A DNA stretch of 32,768 nucleotides from Lachnospiraceae bacterium (GCA_016282915.1 JAEELW010000155.1:1-32768), one strand, 5' to 3'. Positions 1-9,211 are shown, numbered from the stretch's first letter. Program-made: numbers and translations. Notes: a model not told the origin generated them from the letters alone.

Positions 1-1823
1 AAGAACGTCTGAAAGCGGTGCTGAAGGAAGTTTCCGCTTCCCGCGGCGGCATCATTCTGTTCATTGATGAGTTGCACACGGTGGTGGGCGCCGGCGCCTC
101 GGAAGGCTCCATGGACGCGGGCAGTCTGCTGAAGCCGATGCTGGCCAGGGGAGAACTGCACTGCATCGGCGCCACCACCCTGGATGAATACCGCAAGTAT
201 ATCGAGAAGGATCCGGCGCTGGAGCGGCGTTTCCAGCCGGTACAGGTGGATGAGCCTACGGTGGAGGATACGATCTCGATCCTGCGCGGTCTGAAGGAAC
301 GTTATGAAGTTTTCCATGGTGTAAAGATACAGGATAATGCACTGGTGAGCGCCGCCGTCCTTTCCAACCGTTATATCAGCGACCGTTTCCTGCCGGATAA
401 AGCCATTGATCTGGTGGATGAGGCCTGTGCCCTGATCAAGACCGAGCTGGATACGATGCCCACCGAGCTGGACGAAGCAGCGCGCCGCATCATGCAGATG
501 GAGATCGAAGTGGCCGCCCTCAAAAAGGAAGATGACAATCTGAGCAGGGAGCGTCTGGAAGAGCTGAGCCGCAGCCTTGCGGAGGAAAAAGAAAGCTTTG
601 AAAAGGAAAAGGCCCAATGGGAAAACGAAAAGGCGGCTGTGGACCGGGTCTCGAAGATACGCGAGCAGATCGAAAGCGTCAATAACGAGATCGCCATCGC
701 GCAGCGTGAGGGTAATTATGAAAAGGCCGGAGAGCTTTCCTACGGGACCCTGCCGGAACTGAAAAAACAGCTGCAGGCCGGGGAGGAACTGGCGGGAAAG
801 AAAGAGAACCGTCTGGTCCATGAAAACGTATCCGAGGAGGAGATCGCCCGCATCATCTCGCGCTGGACCGGGATCCCCGTGAGCAAGCTGAACGAAAGTG
901 AGCGTAACAAGACCCTTCATCTGGACGAGGAACTTCACAAGCGGCTCATCGGCCAGGATACGGCCGTTACCAAGGTGAGCGAAGCTATCATCCGTTCCAA
1001 GGCGGGGATCAAGGATCCGTCCAAACCGATCGGTTCCTTCCTCTTCCTCGGACCGACCGGCGTGGGCAAGACGGAACTGGCAAAGTCGCTGGCGGAAACA
1101 CTCTTTGACGATGAGAGCAATATGGTGCGTATCGATATGAGCGAATATATGGAGAAGCACTCCGTATCGCGTCTGATCGGAGCACCTCCGGGATATGTGG
1201 GCTATGACGAGGGCGGACAGCTCACGGAAGCGGTAAGGCGTAAACCGTACTCGGTCGTGCTTTTCGATGAGGTGGAGAAGGCGCATCCTGACGTATTCAA
1301 TATCCTCCTGCAGGTGCTGGATGACGGACGCATCACCGATTCCCAGGGACGCACCGTGGATTTCAAGAATACCATCCTGATCATGACCTCCAACATCGGG
1401 GCCCAGACGCTGCTTGAAGGGATCGACGGGGAAGGGAATATCACGACGGAAGCGGAGAACGATGCCATGGAGCAGCTCAGGCTGCATTTCCGGCCCGAAT
1501 TCCTGAACCGTCTGGACGAGATCATCCTCTTTAAGCCGTTGACGAAAGAAAACATCGGTGGTATCGTAAATCTGATCATGAAGGATCTGAACAGACGTCT
1601 GGAAGATAAGGAAGTGCGGGTGGAACTTTCGCCCGAAGCGCAGAGCTTCGTGACCGAAAACGGCTATGATCCGGTGTACGGTGCAAGACCGCTCAAACGC
1701 TTTATCCAGAAGACCGTGGAGACACTTGCGGCAAAGCTGATCCTTTCCGGCGGCATTTCCCAGGGAGACACGATCAGGATCGTAACGGAGGACGGTGAGC
1801 TGAAGGCGGTGAAACAGAAATAA
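1..1823 (+). CDS. clpB: ATP-dependent disaggregase ClpB, C-terminal part (5' cut by window)
   Basis: Hsp100/AAA+ hexamer that pulls polypeptides out of aggregates together with DnaK in the cytoplasm. The reading frame is already open at base 3 (residues [10 protein letters not shown]), so the N-terminal domain and the first Walker A, roughly 260 residues, lie outside the window. Visible in order: NBD1 Walker B (ILFIDELHT) and the following [12 protein letters not shown] loop; a long charged coiled-coil middle domain (about bases 450-790), which separates ClpB from ClpA/ClpX and fits ClpB better than ClpC; NBD2 Walker A GPTGVGKT (1050-1073); GAPPGYVGY pore loop; Walker [11 protein letters not shown]; and the D2-small C-terminal domain. 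No ClpP-binding IGF-type loop was noticed. The 606 visible residues are intact. It is followed after 30 bases by a lipoprotein gene, probably in the same transcript. Any promoter or operator is outside the window. Confidence 0.96.
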   Translation, partial: ERLKAVLKEVSASRGGIILFIDELHTVVGAGASEGSMDAGSLLKPMLARGELHCIGATTLDEYRKYIEKDPALERRFQPVQVDEPTVEDTISILRGLKERYEVFHGVKIQDNALVSAAVLSNRYISDRFLPDKAIDLVDEACALIKTELDTMPTELDEAARRIMQMEIEVAALKKEDDNLSRERLEELSRSLAEEKESFEKEKAQWENEKAAVDRVSKIREQIESVNNEIAIAQREGNYEKAGELSYGTLPELKKQLQAGEELAGKKENRLVHENVSEEEIARIISRWTGIPVSKLNESERNKTLHLDEELHKRLIGQDTAVTKVSEAIIRSKAGIKDPSKPIGSFLFLGPTGVGKTELAKSLAETLFDDESNMVRIDMSEYMEKHSVSRLIGAPPGYVGYDEGGQLTEAVRRKPYSVVLFDEVEKAHPDVFNILLQVLDDGRITDSQGRTVDFKNTILIMTSNIGAQTLLEGIDGEGNITTEAENDAMEQLRLHFRPEFLNRLDEIILFKPLTKENIGGIVNLIMKDLNRRLEDKEVRVELSPEAQSFVTENGYDPVYGARPLKRFIQKTVETLAAKLILSGGISQGDTIRIVTEDGELKAVKQK

Positions 1824-1853
1824 AGCGCCTGCAGCGGTACGGAAAGAGGAAGA

Positions 1854-2957
1854 TTGAAAGAAAAAAGGAAGCTTTGGAAAAAGACAGAGAAAGCCGGCCG
1901 GCCCGGACGGGAAATCCTTTCCTGTCTTTTTCTTGTGCTTTTATTGCTGGGCGGCTGCGGAGAACGGCAGGTGGTGCTGACAACGGGTTTCGGCAGGGAT
2001 GAGATCCTGCGGGTGGAGGAACTGGGCTGCCGCCAGAACGAACTGCTTGTTTATATACGGAATCTCCGCGGTAGATATGAGGAAGCCTTCGGCAGCGGGA
2101 TATGGGAAGCGGCGGCAGAGGATGTGTCACTGGAAAAAAGCCTGCGCCAGACGGCAATGGCGCGTCTGGCCAAGATCAAGCTCATGAACCTGATGGCCGG
2201 AGCTTATCAGGTGCGTTTAAACTCTTCGGAGAAGAAACAGGCGGCTGCGGCGGCCGCGGAATACTACGGCAGTCTTTCCGAAGCGGAAAAGGAGGCCCTG
2301 GGACAGATCTCCGAGAGTGCCCTGGAAAGGATGTATGAGGAGTATGCGCTGGCCCAGAGGCTGTACGAAAAGCTGACACAGGATGTGGATACCGAGGTGA
2401 GCGACGATGAAGCGCGCATCATCACGCTTCACCGTATCGTGCTCTATGCCGTGCGTGAAGGTGAAGACGGAAGCGTCATCAGAACGTCTGCGGAAGAAAG
2501 AAAAGCACTGGCGGAGAGCCTGCGCGGGCGGATCGAGGGCGGTGAGGATTTTGATACACTGGCTTATGATCACAGCCAGGAGGAAGAGATCGGAATGAGC
2601 CTGGCCAAAGGGGAAGCGGATCCTGCGATCGAGGAATGCTGCTTTTCCCTCGCGGAAGGAGAACTGAGCCCGGTGATCGATACGGAGGAGGGGACTTATC
2701 TTTTCCTGTGCATCAGTACCTGTGACCGGGAACAGACGGAGCAGCGGAAGATCATCCTCGGAAAACAGCGTCAGAGAGACGCGTTTGAAGAGCGTTATCA
2801 GGAATATATCAGGGACCGGGATTATTACTTAAACAGCGAGCTCCTGGAGCAGACCGGTGACGGCGGCGCCATGATCCCGGCCAAAGCCAATTTCTTTACG
2901 GTTTACGATTCGTATTTTAACCCGGGACAGTCCGGAAACGATACGGACGCGTTTTGA
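1854..2957 (+). CDS. Parvulin-like (PpiC/SurA-type) peptidyl-prolyl isomerase lipoprotein
   Basis: Likely an extracytoplasmic folding factor of the PrsA/SurA type, anchored to the outer face of the membrane. The start is TTG behind an AAGAGGAAG ribosome site. A basic N-terminus is followed by a hydrophobic stretch and the lipobox LLGGC with Cys35. Residues about 40-185 form a helical SurA-N-like region, and about 190-300 resemble a rotamase domain (a TLHRIVL strand, a GGEDFDTLAYDHSQ segment, then FSLAEGELSPVIDTEEGTYLFL). The C-terminus is a charged helix. The match to PpiC is by pattern, and isomerase activity may be lost because the core is shorter than usual. It lies 30 bases after clpB, suggesting co-transcription of cytoplasmic and envelope quality-control genes. 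Length 367 aa is close to PrsA-like proteins (about 290-370). Confidence 0.78.
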   Translation: MKEKRKLWKKTEKAGRPGREILSCLFLVLLLLGGCGERQVVLTTGFGRDEILRVEELGCRQNELLVYIRNLRGRYEEAFGSGIWEAAAEDVSLEKSLRQTAMARLAKIKLMNLMAGAYQVRLNSSEKKQAAAAAAEYYGSLSEAEKEALGQISESALERMYEEYALAQRLYEKLTQDVDTEVSDDEARIITLHRIVLYAVREGEDGSVIRTSAEERKALAESLRGRIEGGEDFDTLAYDHSQEEEIGMSLAKGEADPAIEECCFSLAEGELSPVIDTEEGTYLFLCISTCDREQTEQRKIILGKQRQRDAFEERYQEYIRDRDYYLNSELLEQTGDGGAMIPAKANFFTVYDSYFNPGQSGNDTDAF

Positions 2958-2975
2958 GCAGACGAGATATCCACG

Positions 2976-3009
2976 CCTTTCGTGCATTAAAAAGCACCTT
3001 TCGTGCATT
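2976..3009 (+). repeat. Two 13-b direct repeats, 21 b apart, upstream of the 575-aa gene
   Basis: CCTTTCGTGCATT occurs at 2976-2988 and again, identically, at 2997-3009. The start-to-start distance is 21 bases, two turns of B-DNA, so both copies face the same side of the helix. They sit just upstream of a TATGAT -10-like hexamer at 3032. This geometry is typical of activator or repressor half-sites. The binding protein is unknown. Confidence 0.6.
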
Positions 3010-3037
3010 TTCTTCCACATGATGAATTGTTTATGAT
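3009..3037 (+). promoter_or_regulatory. Candidate promoter for the 575-aa gene
   Basis: A good -10 hexamer (TATGAT, 3032-3037) has only a poor -35 (TTTCTT, 3009-3014) at 17 bases. The weak -35 directly abuts the second direct repeat, which would fit an activator-dependent promoter. This is inference from spacing; no start site is known. Confidence 0.35.
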
Positions 3038-3106
3038 AGACTCAATCTTGCTTGAGATGAGTTTTCACGTGCCTTGATTCAATCGTTAAAAAAAGGAGGA
3101 TCAGAT

Positions 3107-4834
3107 ATGCCGCCTGCATACAGAACAGCGATAGCCAAGCAGAAAGATAAGCTTTTTTCAGGTGATGAACATGTTCAGCAGGGCAGGGAAGAGCGTATGT
3201 ATACCGTCGCTGCCGAAGCGGAGATGTTCGGAGCTCAGAAAGACGATGTTCAGGAGTATGGACGGCAGCTGTTATTTTCCTCTTTTCGTAATTACGGACA
3301 GGATCTGCAGCTTACTGAGGCGGAGACTGAGCTTTTCCATCGGCGTTTTACCTCTGTCGAGGCTCATGTGAATCTGAGGCAGATGACTTCCGAGACCTTT
3401 ATCCAGGCAAAGATGCGTCCGGGAGAGGGACCGCAGCAGACGCCCGATCAGAGCCGTATCGGAGCTAAAGTAGAAAAGAAGAAATACGATCATAGGCAGA
3501 AAAAAGAATACGAGAAGAAGAAGGAAGCGGCGGGCAGCCGTTTCGTCTCCGCAGATGAACTTCAGACCAGATGGATGCACGAGGAACTCCTTGAAAAAAA
3601 GACAAGCGTTCCGACCGGAGACGGAGATGAAAGCGTCACCCAGCAGGAGCTTCTTAAGCGCGCGCTGAAGGGGGATTATTCCAATCTTCAGCAGTTGGAT
3701 CCCGTGCTCCGTTCCGTGGCGGCGGGAAAATATATGGAAAGATTGAACATCAATGCCCGGATGAAAACGCCGGAGGAGCTGGTCAATGCCCTTTATAAAG
3801 AAGGCGGTGTCTCGCAGCTGATGAATCCGCTTTTTCGTATCGGCATATCCGTGCTGATGCGGGGACAGTCGGGAAGCAAGGCGATCTACAAGGCCTCGGA
3901 TACCGGTTTCTGGTCAAAGGTTGAGGATCTGTGCAACCAGCGTATCATGGCGGCAACGATCTATTCGGCTCCCGAGGCGCAGGGGAGTATCAGTAAAGAG
4001 GATGTGGCGAGGAACAGGCAGTCCCAGATCTTCATGGCAAAGACGCTGCTGGCAGCGCATCTGGGAAAGCTTCAGAAGATAGACACGTTCAAGACGGGAT
4101 ATTTTTCGAAACAGAAGCATTCCGAGGACTGGAAGGGCGGTGTGGCTTCGGCTTTTGCCCATTGTTCGAGAGTGGCATTTACGCTTCCCGGCGATTCGGC
4201 CACCCTGGATTCCATGACCGGGCCGGAACAGGGGCTGCAGGCAGGCTTTTTCAAGCGGACGGCAGCTACGCATAAACTCTCCAAAAAGAAACGCAAGCCC
4301 GACAGCGGCAGCATGGTGGAAAAGAAGTCCTGGGGGACATTCTACGGGCAGCGGGGCATGAATGTGGCCATCGGCGGCCTTGGGAACGAAGGGATCCCGG
4401 GCAGGGACGGGCAGGAACGGATACTCAAGAACGACGGAAGCTGCGGACATCTGTATATGCATGTTGAAGAAGGGGGATCCTCCGATTACACCGGTCTGCT
4501 CATCGGTTTTGAGAGTGATTCCCCGGGCACTGTCAATATGACCGGACATACCCATGACTGGCGGGCAAAGCCGGAATTCGCTTCCAGTTTCGGAGGACAG
4601 CGCTGTGATGAGATCGGCGATAAATACGGCGGAAGAGTCGTGGATCTGTCGAGTATGGATCCCAAGGTGTTTGAGGGATATATGCAGCGTCTCGAGAGCT
4701 TTATGACGCAGAAGATGAACGAAGCAGAGCAGGGCGGCCCCGCAGGTGAACAGGCCCAGACGGAACTGATGAACCTCGCGGACAAGCTGAGCGGCGAACT
4801 GATGACCCGGGAAGAGATCGATAAACTGTTCTGA
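3107..4834 (+). CDS. Protein of unknown function, 575 aa, with C-terminal GHLY/GHTHDW region
   Basis: I do not recognise this family. ATG 3107 is chosen over an upstream in-frame TTG at 3074 because GGAGGA (3095-3100) lies six bases before it. There is no signal peptide or membrane segment. Residues 1-200 are highly charged and helical, with a Lys/Glu-rich stretch about 125-145. The middle is mixed helical. The C-terminal third (about 400-545) is Gly-rich and looks like a folded domain, with G447-H448-L-Y and a GHTHDW motif (His481, His483), followed by GGR-VVDLSSMDP. The histidines could bind metal, but nothing proves it. It appears to be a single-gene unit, with 149 bases upstream holding direct repeats and 89 bases downstream. 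It could be a secreted effector using a signal-less route or a cytoplasmic enzyme; I cannot decide. Confidence 0.8.
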   Translation: MPPAYRTAIAKQKDKLFSGDEHVQQGREERMYTVAAEAEMFGAQKDDVQEYGRQLLFSSFRNYGQDLQLTEAETELFHRRFTSVEAHVNLRQMTSETFIQAKMRPGEGPQQTPDQSRIGAKVEKKKYDHRQKKEYEKKKEAAGSRFVSADELQTRWMHEELLEKKTSVPTGDGDESVTQQELLKRALKGDYSNLQQLDPVLRSVAAGKYMERLNINARMKTPEELVNALYKEGGVSQLMNPLFRIGISVLMRGQSGSKAIYKASDTGFWSKVEDLCNQRIMAATIYSAPEAQGSISKEDVARNRQSQIFMAKTLLAAHLGKLQKIDTFKTGYFSKQKHSEDWKGGVASAFAHCSRVAFTLPGDSATLDSMTGPEQGLQAGFFKRTAATHKLSKKKRKPDSGSMVEKKSWGTFYGQRGMNVAIGGLGNEGIPGRDGQERILKNDGSCGHLYMHVEEGGSSDYTGLLIGFESDSPGTVNMTGHTHDWRAKPEFASSFGGQRCDEIGDKYGGRVVDLSSMDPKVFEGYMQRLESFMTQKMNEAEQGGPAGEQAQTELMNLADKLSGELMTREEIDKLF

Positions 4835-4923
4835 TCGGAAAGGCTTTGTTTTGCATACCGGCCGATGCGGCGTACCGGTGGTGTATCGTGTTATAAAAAA
4901 GCTATAATTCAGGGGTGTAAATC

Positions 4924-5760
4924 ATGAGGGAATTTGTTATAATAAGCGAAGATAATGCGCAGGCTTTCCGAAAACTGATCCCCTCGGGGGTATATACCTT
5001 CCTGCTGATGCCCGATATGCTGGCCATTGGAGCTGCGGAAAATAATGTGGCGATCGCGGCAGCAGTCTTCCGTGCGGATGATGAGGGGAATGCCGAGCTG
5101 CTCTCGATCTGTGTGGATGAAAAATACCGCAGGCAGGGGATCGGAGCGGAGCTTATGAGTGATGCCGCGGACATTCTTACGGAGAATGTGGACATAACCC
5201 GTTTCTTCTGCAGATATGAAGATACAGGAAAGCTGGAAGCCTTTAAAGCTTTTCTGGATTATCTGGAATTCTCCGTCGAGGAGGATGAGGCGGTCTGTAT
5301 CTGTACGACCATCGGCGACCTGAAGCAGATTGGGGTGCTTCAGGGCGGCGGCAGTGAGAAATGCGAATCTTTTGCGGAGCTTACCTCGATACAGAAAAAA
5401 AGACTTGCGGAAGAGGAAATGGACCTGACGCCCTATCTGAAGGACGGGGTGATCGACTGGAAGATGTCCTGCACGGTCTTTGAGGACAGTACGCTGATCG
5501 GCTGTCTGGTCTTTACTTATGAAAAGGACGGAAGCCTGAACCTGTCCTGGGCAAGGAATGAAGGCGACAGGCCGGAGAATATGCTTCTCATGCTGCGCAA
5601 AGCCGTGGCGGCTGTAAAGGATTATCCGGATGAGCGGAAGCTTTATATCCCTCTTCTGAACGCGGCATCCCGCCGGCTTGCGGAGGGGCTGCTGGAGGGG
5701 CATTATGAAAAGTGCGAACAGTCTTACCGGGCGGAGTTGTATCTGTTTGAAGAGGAGTAA
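4924..5760 (+). CDS. GNAT-family N-acetyltransferase
   Basis: Probable acetyl-CoA-dependent acetyltransferase of unknown acceptor. The N-terminal half carries the GNAT core: strand AAAVFRADDEGNAELLSICV, then the acetyl-CoA pyrophosphate loop R69-R-Q-G-I-G74 and helix AELMSDAADIL. At 278 aa it is longer than a single GNAT domain (about 150 aa). Residues about 115-278 have a second strand-helix pattern (VFEDSTLIGCLVFTYEKDGSLNLSWA) that may be a degenerate second GNAT fold without the pyrophosphate loop. ATG 4924 is supported by AGGGG (4911-4915) eight bases before it. It ends 30 bases before the phosphatase gene, so it may be the first gene of that transcript, although its function gives no obvious link. 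Confidence 0.82.
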   Translation: MREFVIISEDNAQAFRKLIPSGVYTFLLMPDMLAIGAAENNVAIAAAVFRADDEGNAELLSICVDEKYRRQGIGAELMSDAADILTENVDITRFFCRYEDTGKLEAFKAFLDYLEFSVEEDEAVCICTTIGDLKQIGVLQGGGSEKCESFAELTSIQKKRLAEEEMDLTPYLKDGVIDWKMSCTVFEDSTLIGCLVFTYEKDGSLNLSWARNEGDRPENMLLMLRKAVAAVKDYPDERKLYIPLLNAASRRLAEGLLEGHYEKCEQSYRAELYLFEEE

Positions 5761-5790
5761 GACACGATAATAAATCCTTCGGGGGTGATC

Positions 5791-7776
5791 ATGGAAACAG
5801 AAAAGCTCGAAGAGCAGAAAGTCAGTGAAGAGAAGGACGTGGAGGAACAGAAAGACAGGGAAGAGCGGAAAGACGGGGAAGAGCGGAAAGACGGGGAAGG
5901 ACAGCAGGATAGCAAAAAGCGGGAAACGTCTTCAGCGGATACAAAGAGCACGGACAGCAATAAGACGAAAAAACGCTTTAAGAGGGGGCTGGGTTTCAAA
6001 TTCGGTCTTTTTTACGTTATCTTTGCGCTGGTCATGATCGTGGTCAGCAGTCTCCTGACTTTTCTCAACCAGTCCAATTCCTATCATCAGGAATGTGAGA
6101 GGAATCTGCGCCAGATCACGGCACATTTGGCCGAGCTGATGGCCCGCGAGGGGGATGAGTTTGCCATCATGAGGCAGTATTTTGAGGAGCACCCGGACCG
6201 CCTGCTGATCCCGCTTGATTTCCAGGCGGATCTGGAGTATTCCGGAGACGCCTTTGCGTCCTATATCGCAGAACACTATCCCGGGCAGGTATACGGGGAT
6301 GATCTGTATTTTGAAGACATGGACGATACTGCCCAGCAGCTGTACATCATCTGGAGCTTTGAATACTGGTTCGACATCTTTTACTGTGCCACGGAAGAAT
6401 TCGGGCTGGAGTACATCTATTACATCTATCCCTCGGAGCAGCAGGAAAACGGCATGATCTATCTGTTCGACCCTGCCATGGAGACCAAGATCGGAGAGGA
6501 CGGAAAGGAATACCTGGTACTGGGGACGGATGCTTATCAGGATCCCGAAAAGGATCATAAATATATGTGGCAGGCGTGGAAAACGGGCGTGGCGCCGGAC
6601 GGTTTTGACAGCGTCAATAACGAATTCGGTTATGTTTACACCTATTGCATGCCGGTATGGAACGGGACGGAGAAAATGGGACTGATCTGCGCGGATCTGT
6701 CGGTCTATTTTGTGAATTCCGCCATTCTGGAATCCGTGATCAAGCAGGCGGTCGCGATGATCATCATCCTGCTCATCGGTATCCTGATCCTTTCCAATTT
6801 TATGCGGGAGACGGTATTGAAGCGCATCATCCGCCTGGAGAGCGCGATCCGGAAATACTCCGATTCCAAGAATGTGGAGATCTCCGATAAGATCAGGGAA
6901 AAAGAACGCAGACCGGATGAACTCACTTCCCTTTCCAACGAGTTTGCCGATATGATCGTCGAGCTGCGGGATTATATGGAATTCCTGAAGGAAGTGACGG
7001 CCGAGAAAGAAAGGATCGGAGCGGAGCTGTCCGTTGCGACCCAGATCCAGGCCGATATGCTGCCCAGGATCTTCCCGGCCTTCCCCGAGAGGGATGAATT
7101 TGATATCTATGCAACCATGGATCCGGCCAAGGAAGTGGGCGGCGATTTCTATGATTTCTTCCTGATCGATGACGATCATCTGGTCATCGTGGTAGCGGAT
7201 GTATCCGGAAAGGGAGTGCCCGCGGCGCTCTTTATGGTCATCGCAAAGAGCCTCATCAAGAACCGCATGCAGATGGGAGAAGCCCCGGGAGAAGCTCTGG
7301 CAAATGTAAATAACCAGCTTCTGGAAGGCAACGAGGCGGGGCTTTTCGTTACGGTCTGGATGGCGGTGATCGACCTCAATACGGGACACGCGATCGCGGT
7401 CAATGCCGGGCATGAGAAACCGGCGATACGCCGTAAGGGCGGGCAGTATGAGCTGATCCGTTCGAAGCATTCACCCGCCGTAGCGACGCTGGAAGGTATG
7501 CGTTACCGCGAGACGGAATTTGATCTGGAACCGGGCGATTTCCTTTATCAGTATTCCGACGGCGTGCCGGAGGCCACCAATAAAAATGACGAGCTCTTTA
7601 CCACCGACCGCATGCTGGAAGCGCTGAACAAAAATCCGGATGCGGAGCCGGAGGAGCAGCTCAGGAACGTACGTATTGCGATCAATGAGTTTGTCGGCGA
7701 CGCGCCGCAGTTTGACGATATCACCATGCTTGGCCTGCACTTCTATGGAAAAGGTGGCAGGAATGAAGGAAATTGA
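5791..7776 (+). CDS. Membrane-bound SpoIIE/RsbU-type PP2C serine phosphatase with extracellular sensor
   Basis: Probable signal-controlled phosphatase that dephosphorylates an anti-anti-sigma (STAS) protein in a partner-switching pathway. The N-terminal 65 residues are extremely charged, with an REERKD tandem repeat. TM1 is about 70-92, an extracellular region of about 225 residues follows, TM2 is about 320-340, then a HAMP-like/coiled-coil linker, then the SpoIIE domain from about 410. Metal-binding acidic residues are present: GGDFYDF (Asp452), ADVSGKG (Asp470), YSDGVPEA (Asp590) and FDDITM (Asp642/643). ATG 5791 is preferred over GTG 5785 because the GGGGGTG ribosome site would otherwise overlap the start. 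Length is 661 aa. The next gene starts inside its 3' end, and an RsbW-like ATPase closes the same unit at 14087-14509, supporting the partner-switching role. No STAS protein is encoded in the window. Confidence 0.9.
   Translation: METEKLEEQKVSEEKDVEEQKDREERKDGEERKDGEGQQDSKKRETSSADTKSTDSNKTKKRFKRGLGFKFGLFYVIFALVMIVVSSLLTFLNQSNSYHQECERNLRQITAHLAELMAREGDEFAIMRQYFEEHPDRLLIPLDFQADLEYSGDAFASYIAEHYPGQVYGDDLYFEDMDDTAQQLYIIWSFEYWFDIFYCATEEFGLEYIYYIYPSEQQENGMIYLFDPAMETKIGEDGKEYLVLGTDAYQDPEKDHKYMWQAWKTGVAPDGFDSVNNEFGYVYTYCMPVWNGTEKMGLICADLSVYFVNSAILESVIKQAVAMIIILLIGILILSNFMRETVLKRIIRLESAIRKYSDSKNVEISDKIREKERRPDELTSLSNEFADMIVELRDYMEFLKEVTAEKERIGAELSVATQIQADMLPRIFPAFPERDEFDIYATMDPAKEVGGDFYDFFLIDDDHLVIVVADVSGKGVPAALFMVIAKSLIKNRMQMGEAPGEALANVNNQLLEGNEAGLFVTVWMAVIDLNTGHAIAVNAGHEKPAIRRKGGQYELIRSKHSPAVATLEGMRYRETEFDLEPGDFLYQYSDGVPEATNKNDELFTTDRMLEALNKNPDAEPEEQLRNVRIAINEFVGDAPQFDDITMLGLHFYGKGGRNEGN
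5858..5893 (+). repeat. 18-b perfect tandem repeat inside the phosphatase gene
   Basis: GGGAAGAGCGGAAAGACG occurs twice head to tail (5858-5875 and 5876-5893), encoding repeated REERKD in the charged N-terminus, with a degenerate copy just upstream. Unit length is a multiple of three, so copy-number change would keep the frame. Confidence 0.85.
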
Positions 7777-9211
7777 ATCCCTCATTGCAAGCTGCAGGGA
7801 ACGCAACGCGACCTTTGAACGTGCTATGGGTTGTACGGGAAGTCTTCGGGACTTCCTGATGCTGGAAAAAGACAGGACCCTTCATAACCGTTCCTGCGAA
7901 AAGCTCAGGACGGCGGAGGATTACCTTGAGTGCTGCGGAGACTATATAGCGAAACGTCTCGGCGACAATGAAGCGGCGGAAACGGTAGAAGTGCTCAAGC
8001 TGGGAGCGGTCAATACCGCGGATCATCACGGCGGCATTTATTCCTCCCAATCCCTTCAGGGGGATATGCTGTTTGGAAGGATGCTGAAGCTTCTGGGCAG
8101 CAGGGACCGCTGCATACCGATATTCTCCTTCTCGGAGGTCGAGCTGGAGAATACCACTTATGCCAGAGGGCTTCTGAATTACGGGAGCAGGCACCGCTGC
8201 CTGCGCTTCCCGCTGCAGCCCAAGAAAGACATGAACCGCATGATGGCCTGCTGCGCCGGCTTTGATGCGGAAATGGCCGGCCGTCTTGACAGCTTTATCG
8301 CGGAAGCGGAAGAACCGGATACGGTGCGCAAGGACGTGATGCGCAAGGTGCTGAAGGAGGTCTATCGGGATCCGGCCCTGTATGAGATGCCGCGCTATGC
8401 CGATCAGTGTTTTTTTATCGCCAGGGCGCTTTCCGAAAGATATTTCCGGGACGGAGCGTACCCGCCCCACTATTATATCGAGGGGGAGGAGGCCCTGCTT
8501 CCTCTCTTTGAGAAGGAGTTGAAAGATGAGAGCTCCCTGATATGGCATATGTTCTATGACGGGAAGCTGAGGGAGAGCATGAACCGGATCCGCAATGAGG
8601 AGGGGATACCTCTTGCCGGGCTGCTCCTGCGGGGAGCGGATGACACGGGAAGGCGGGTGAATGTCCAGATCCGGGAGGACGGCGTGATCGAAGGCATGGA
8701 TCGCCGCAGGCAGCTGTACAGTTATGCGTCTGAGCCGGACGCGCTGATCCGTCAGCTGCGTGAAAGGAAGCTTTTGCCCGGCGGCTATGCGATCGCCGTA
8801 TTGACGGCTTTTGAACGGGGGATCTGCTGGTACGGCGGCATTTTCCAGTCGCTGTATCTTCCGCACTGGCAGGCACTTACGGTGGAAGCCCTGCGGGAAG
8901 CGGGCCTGGACCGTGAGGCGGGGATCATATCCGCATATGACTGCGGCGGCTATATCAGCGGCCCGGTCTTTGCTCTTGCGGAAACTCCGGAAGGAGGCGC
9001 CGCCTGTGCCGGACCGTTTGAGTTTATAGAGCATCCGCAGAAAACGGATGCCTTTGATAAGTGGATGAAGCTTCCTGTGCCGGAGACCCATATCATGGGG
9101 CTGTTTGAGATCTATAATGATCTGGTCCCGGCGGCAGAACGACAGTCCGATTGGTATGAAAAACTGTGCGATTTCTGTGCGCAGGAATATCCGGGGGAGG
9201 TTATGAAGTGA
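7763..9211 (+). CDS. Unknown 482-aa protein with TADHHGG motif in the phosphatase unit
   Basis: I do not recognise this family. ATG 7763 lies within the end of the phosphatase gene (14-base overlap) behind AAGGTGG, so it is likely translationally coupled. No signal peptide or transmembrane segment is seen, so it should be cytoplasmic. The most enzyme-like part is residues 80-175: LGAVNTADHHGGIYSSQSLQGD (His88, His89, Asp101), then IPIFSFSEVELENTTYARGLL. This combination of a paired-histidine loop, a QGD and a strand ending in N-T-T-Y-R-G looks like an active site. The C-terminal part has a GGIFQSLYLPHW segment and a CGGYISGPVFALAE strand. It sits between the phosphatase and the racemase-family gene, so it may process or condense an amino-acid-like substrate; that is inference only. 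Confidence 0.82.
   Translation: MKEIESLIASCRERNATFERAMGCTGSLRDFLMLEKDRTLHNRSCEKLRTAEDYLECCGDYIAKRLGDNEAAETVEVLKLGAVNTADHHGGIYSSQSLQGDMLFGRMLKLLGSRDRCIPIFSFSEVELENTTYARGLLNYGSRHRCLRFPLQPKKDMNRMMACCAGFDAEMAGRLDSFIAEAEEPDTVRKDVMRKVLKEVYRDPALYEMPRYADQCFFIARALSERYFRDGAYPPHYYIEGEEALLPLFEKELKDESSLIWHMFYDGKLRESMNRIRNEEGIPLAGLLLRGADDTGRRVNVQIREDGVIEGMDRRRQLYSYASEPDALIRQLRERKLLPGGYAIAVLTAFERGICWYGGIFQSLYLPHWQALTVEALREAGLDREAGIISAYDCGGYISGPVFALAETPEGGAACAGPFEFIEHPQKTDAFDKWMKLPVPETHIMGLFEIYNDLVPAAERQSDWYEKLCDFCAQEYPGEVMK

Noticed and set aside
8-1823. ClpC or ClpA instead of ClpB
   Set aside because: The long middle coiled-coil domain between the two ATPase modules is the ClpB type.
4857-4879. ACCGG...CCGGT hairpin after the 575-aa gene as a terminator
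   Set aside because: Short, broken stem and no T-run after it.
4903-4908. Perfect TATAAT before the GNAT gene
   Set aside because: No -35 at a fitting distance, and the start it would give (about 4915) falls inside the ribosome site. Probably chance.
5932-7470. 512-codon open frame on the minus strand
   Set aside because: It is the complement of the SpoIIE phosphatase gene. The His/Ile/Asp/Leu-rich translation has no recognisable domain.
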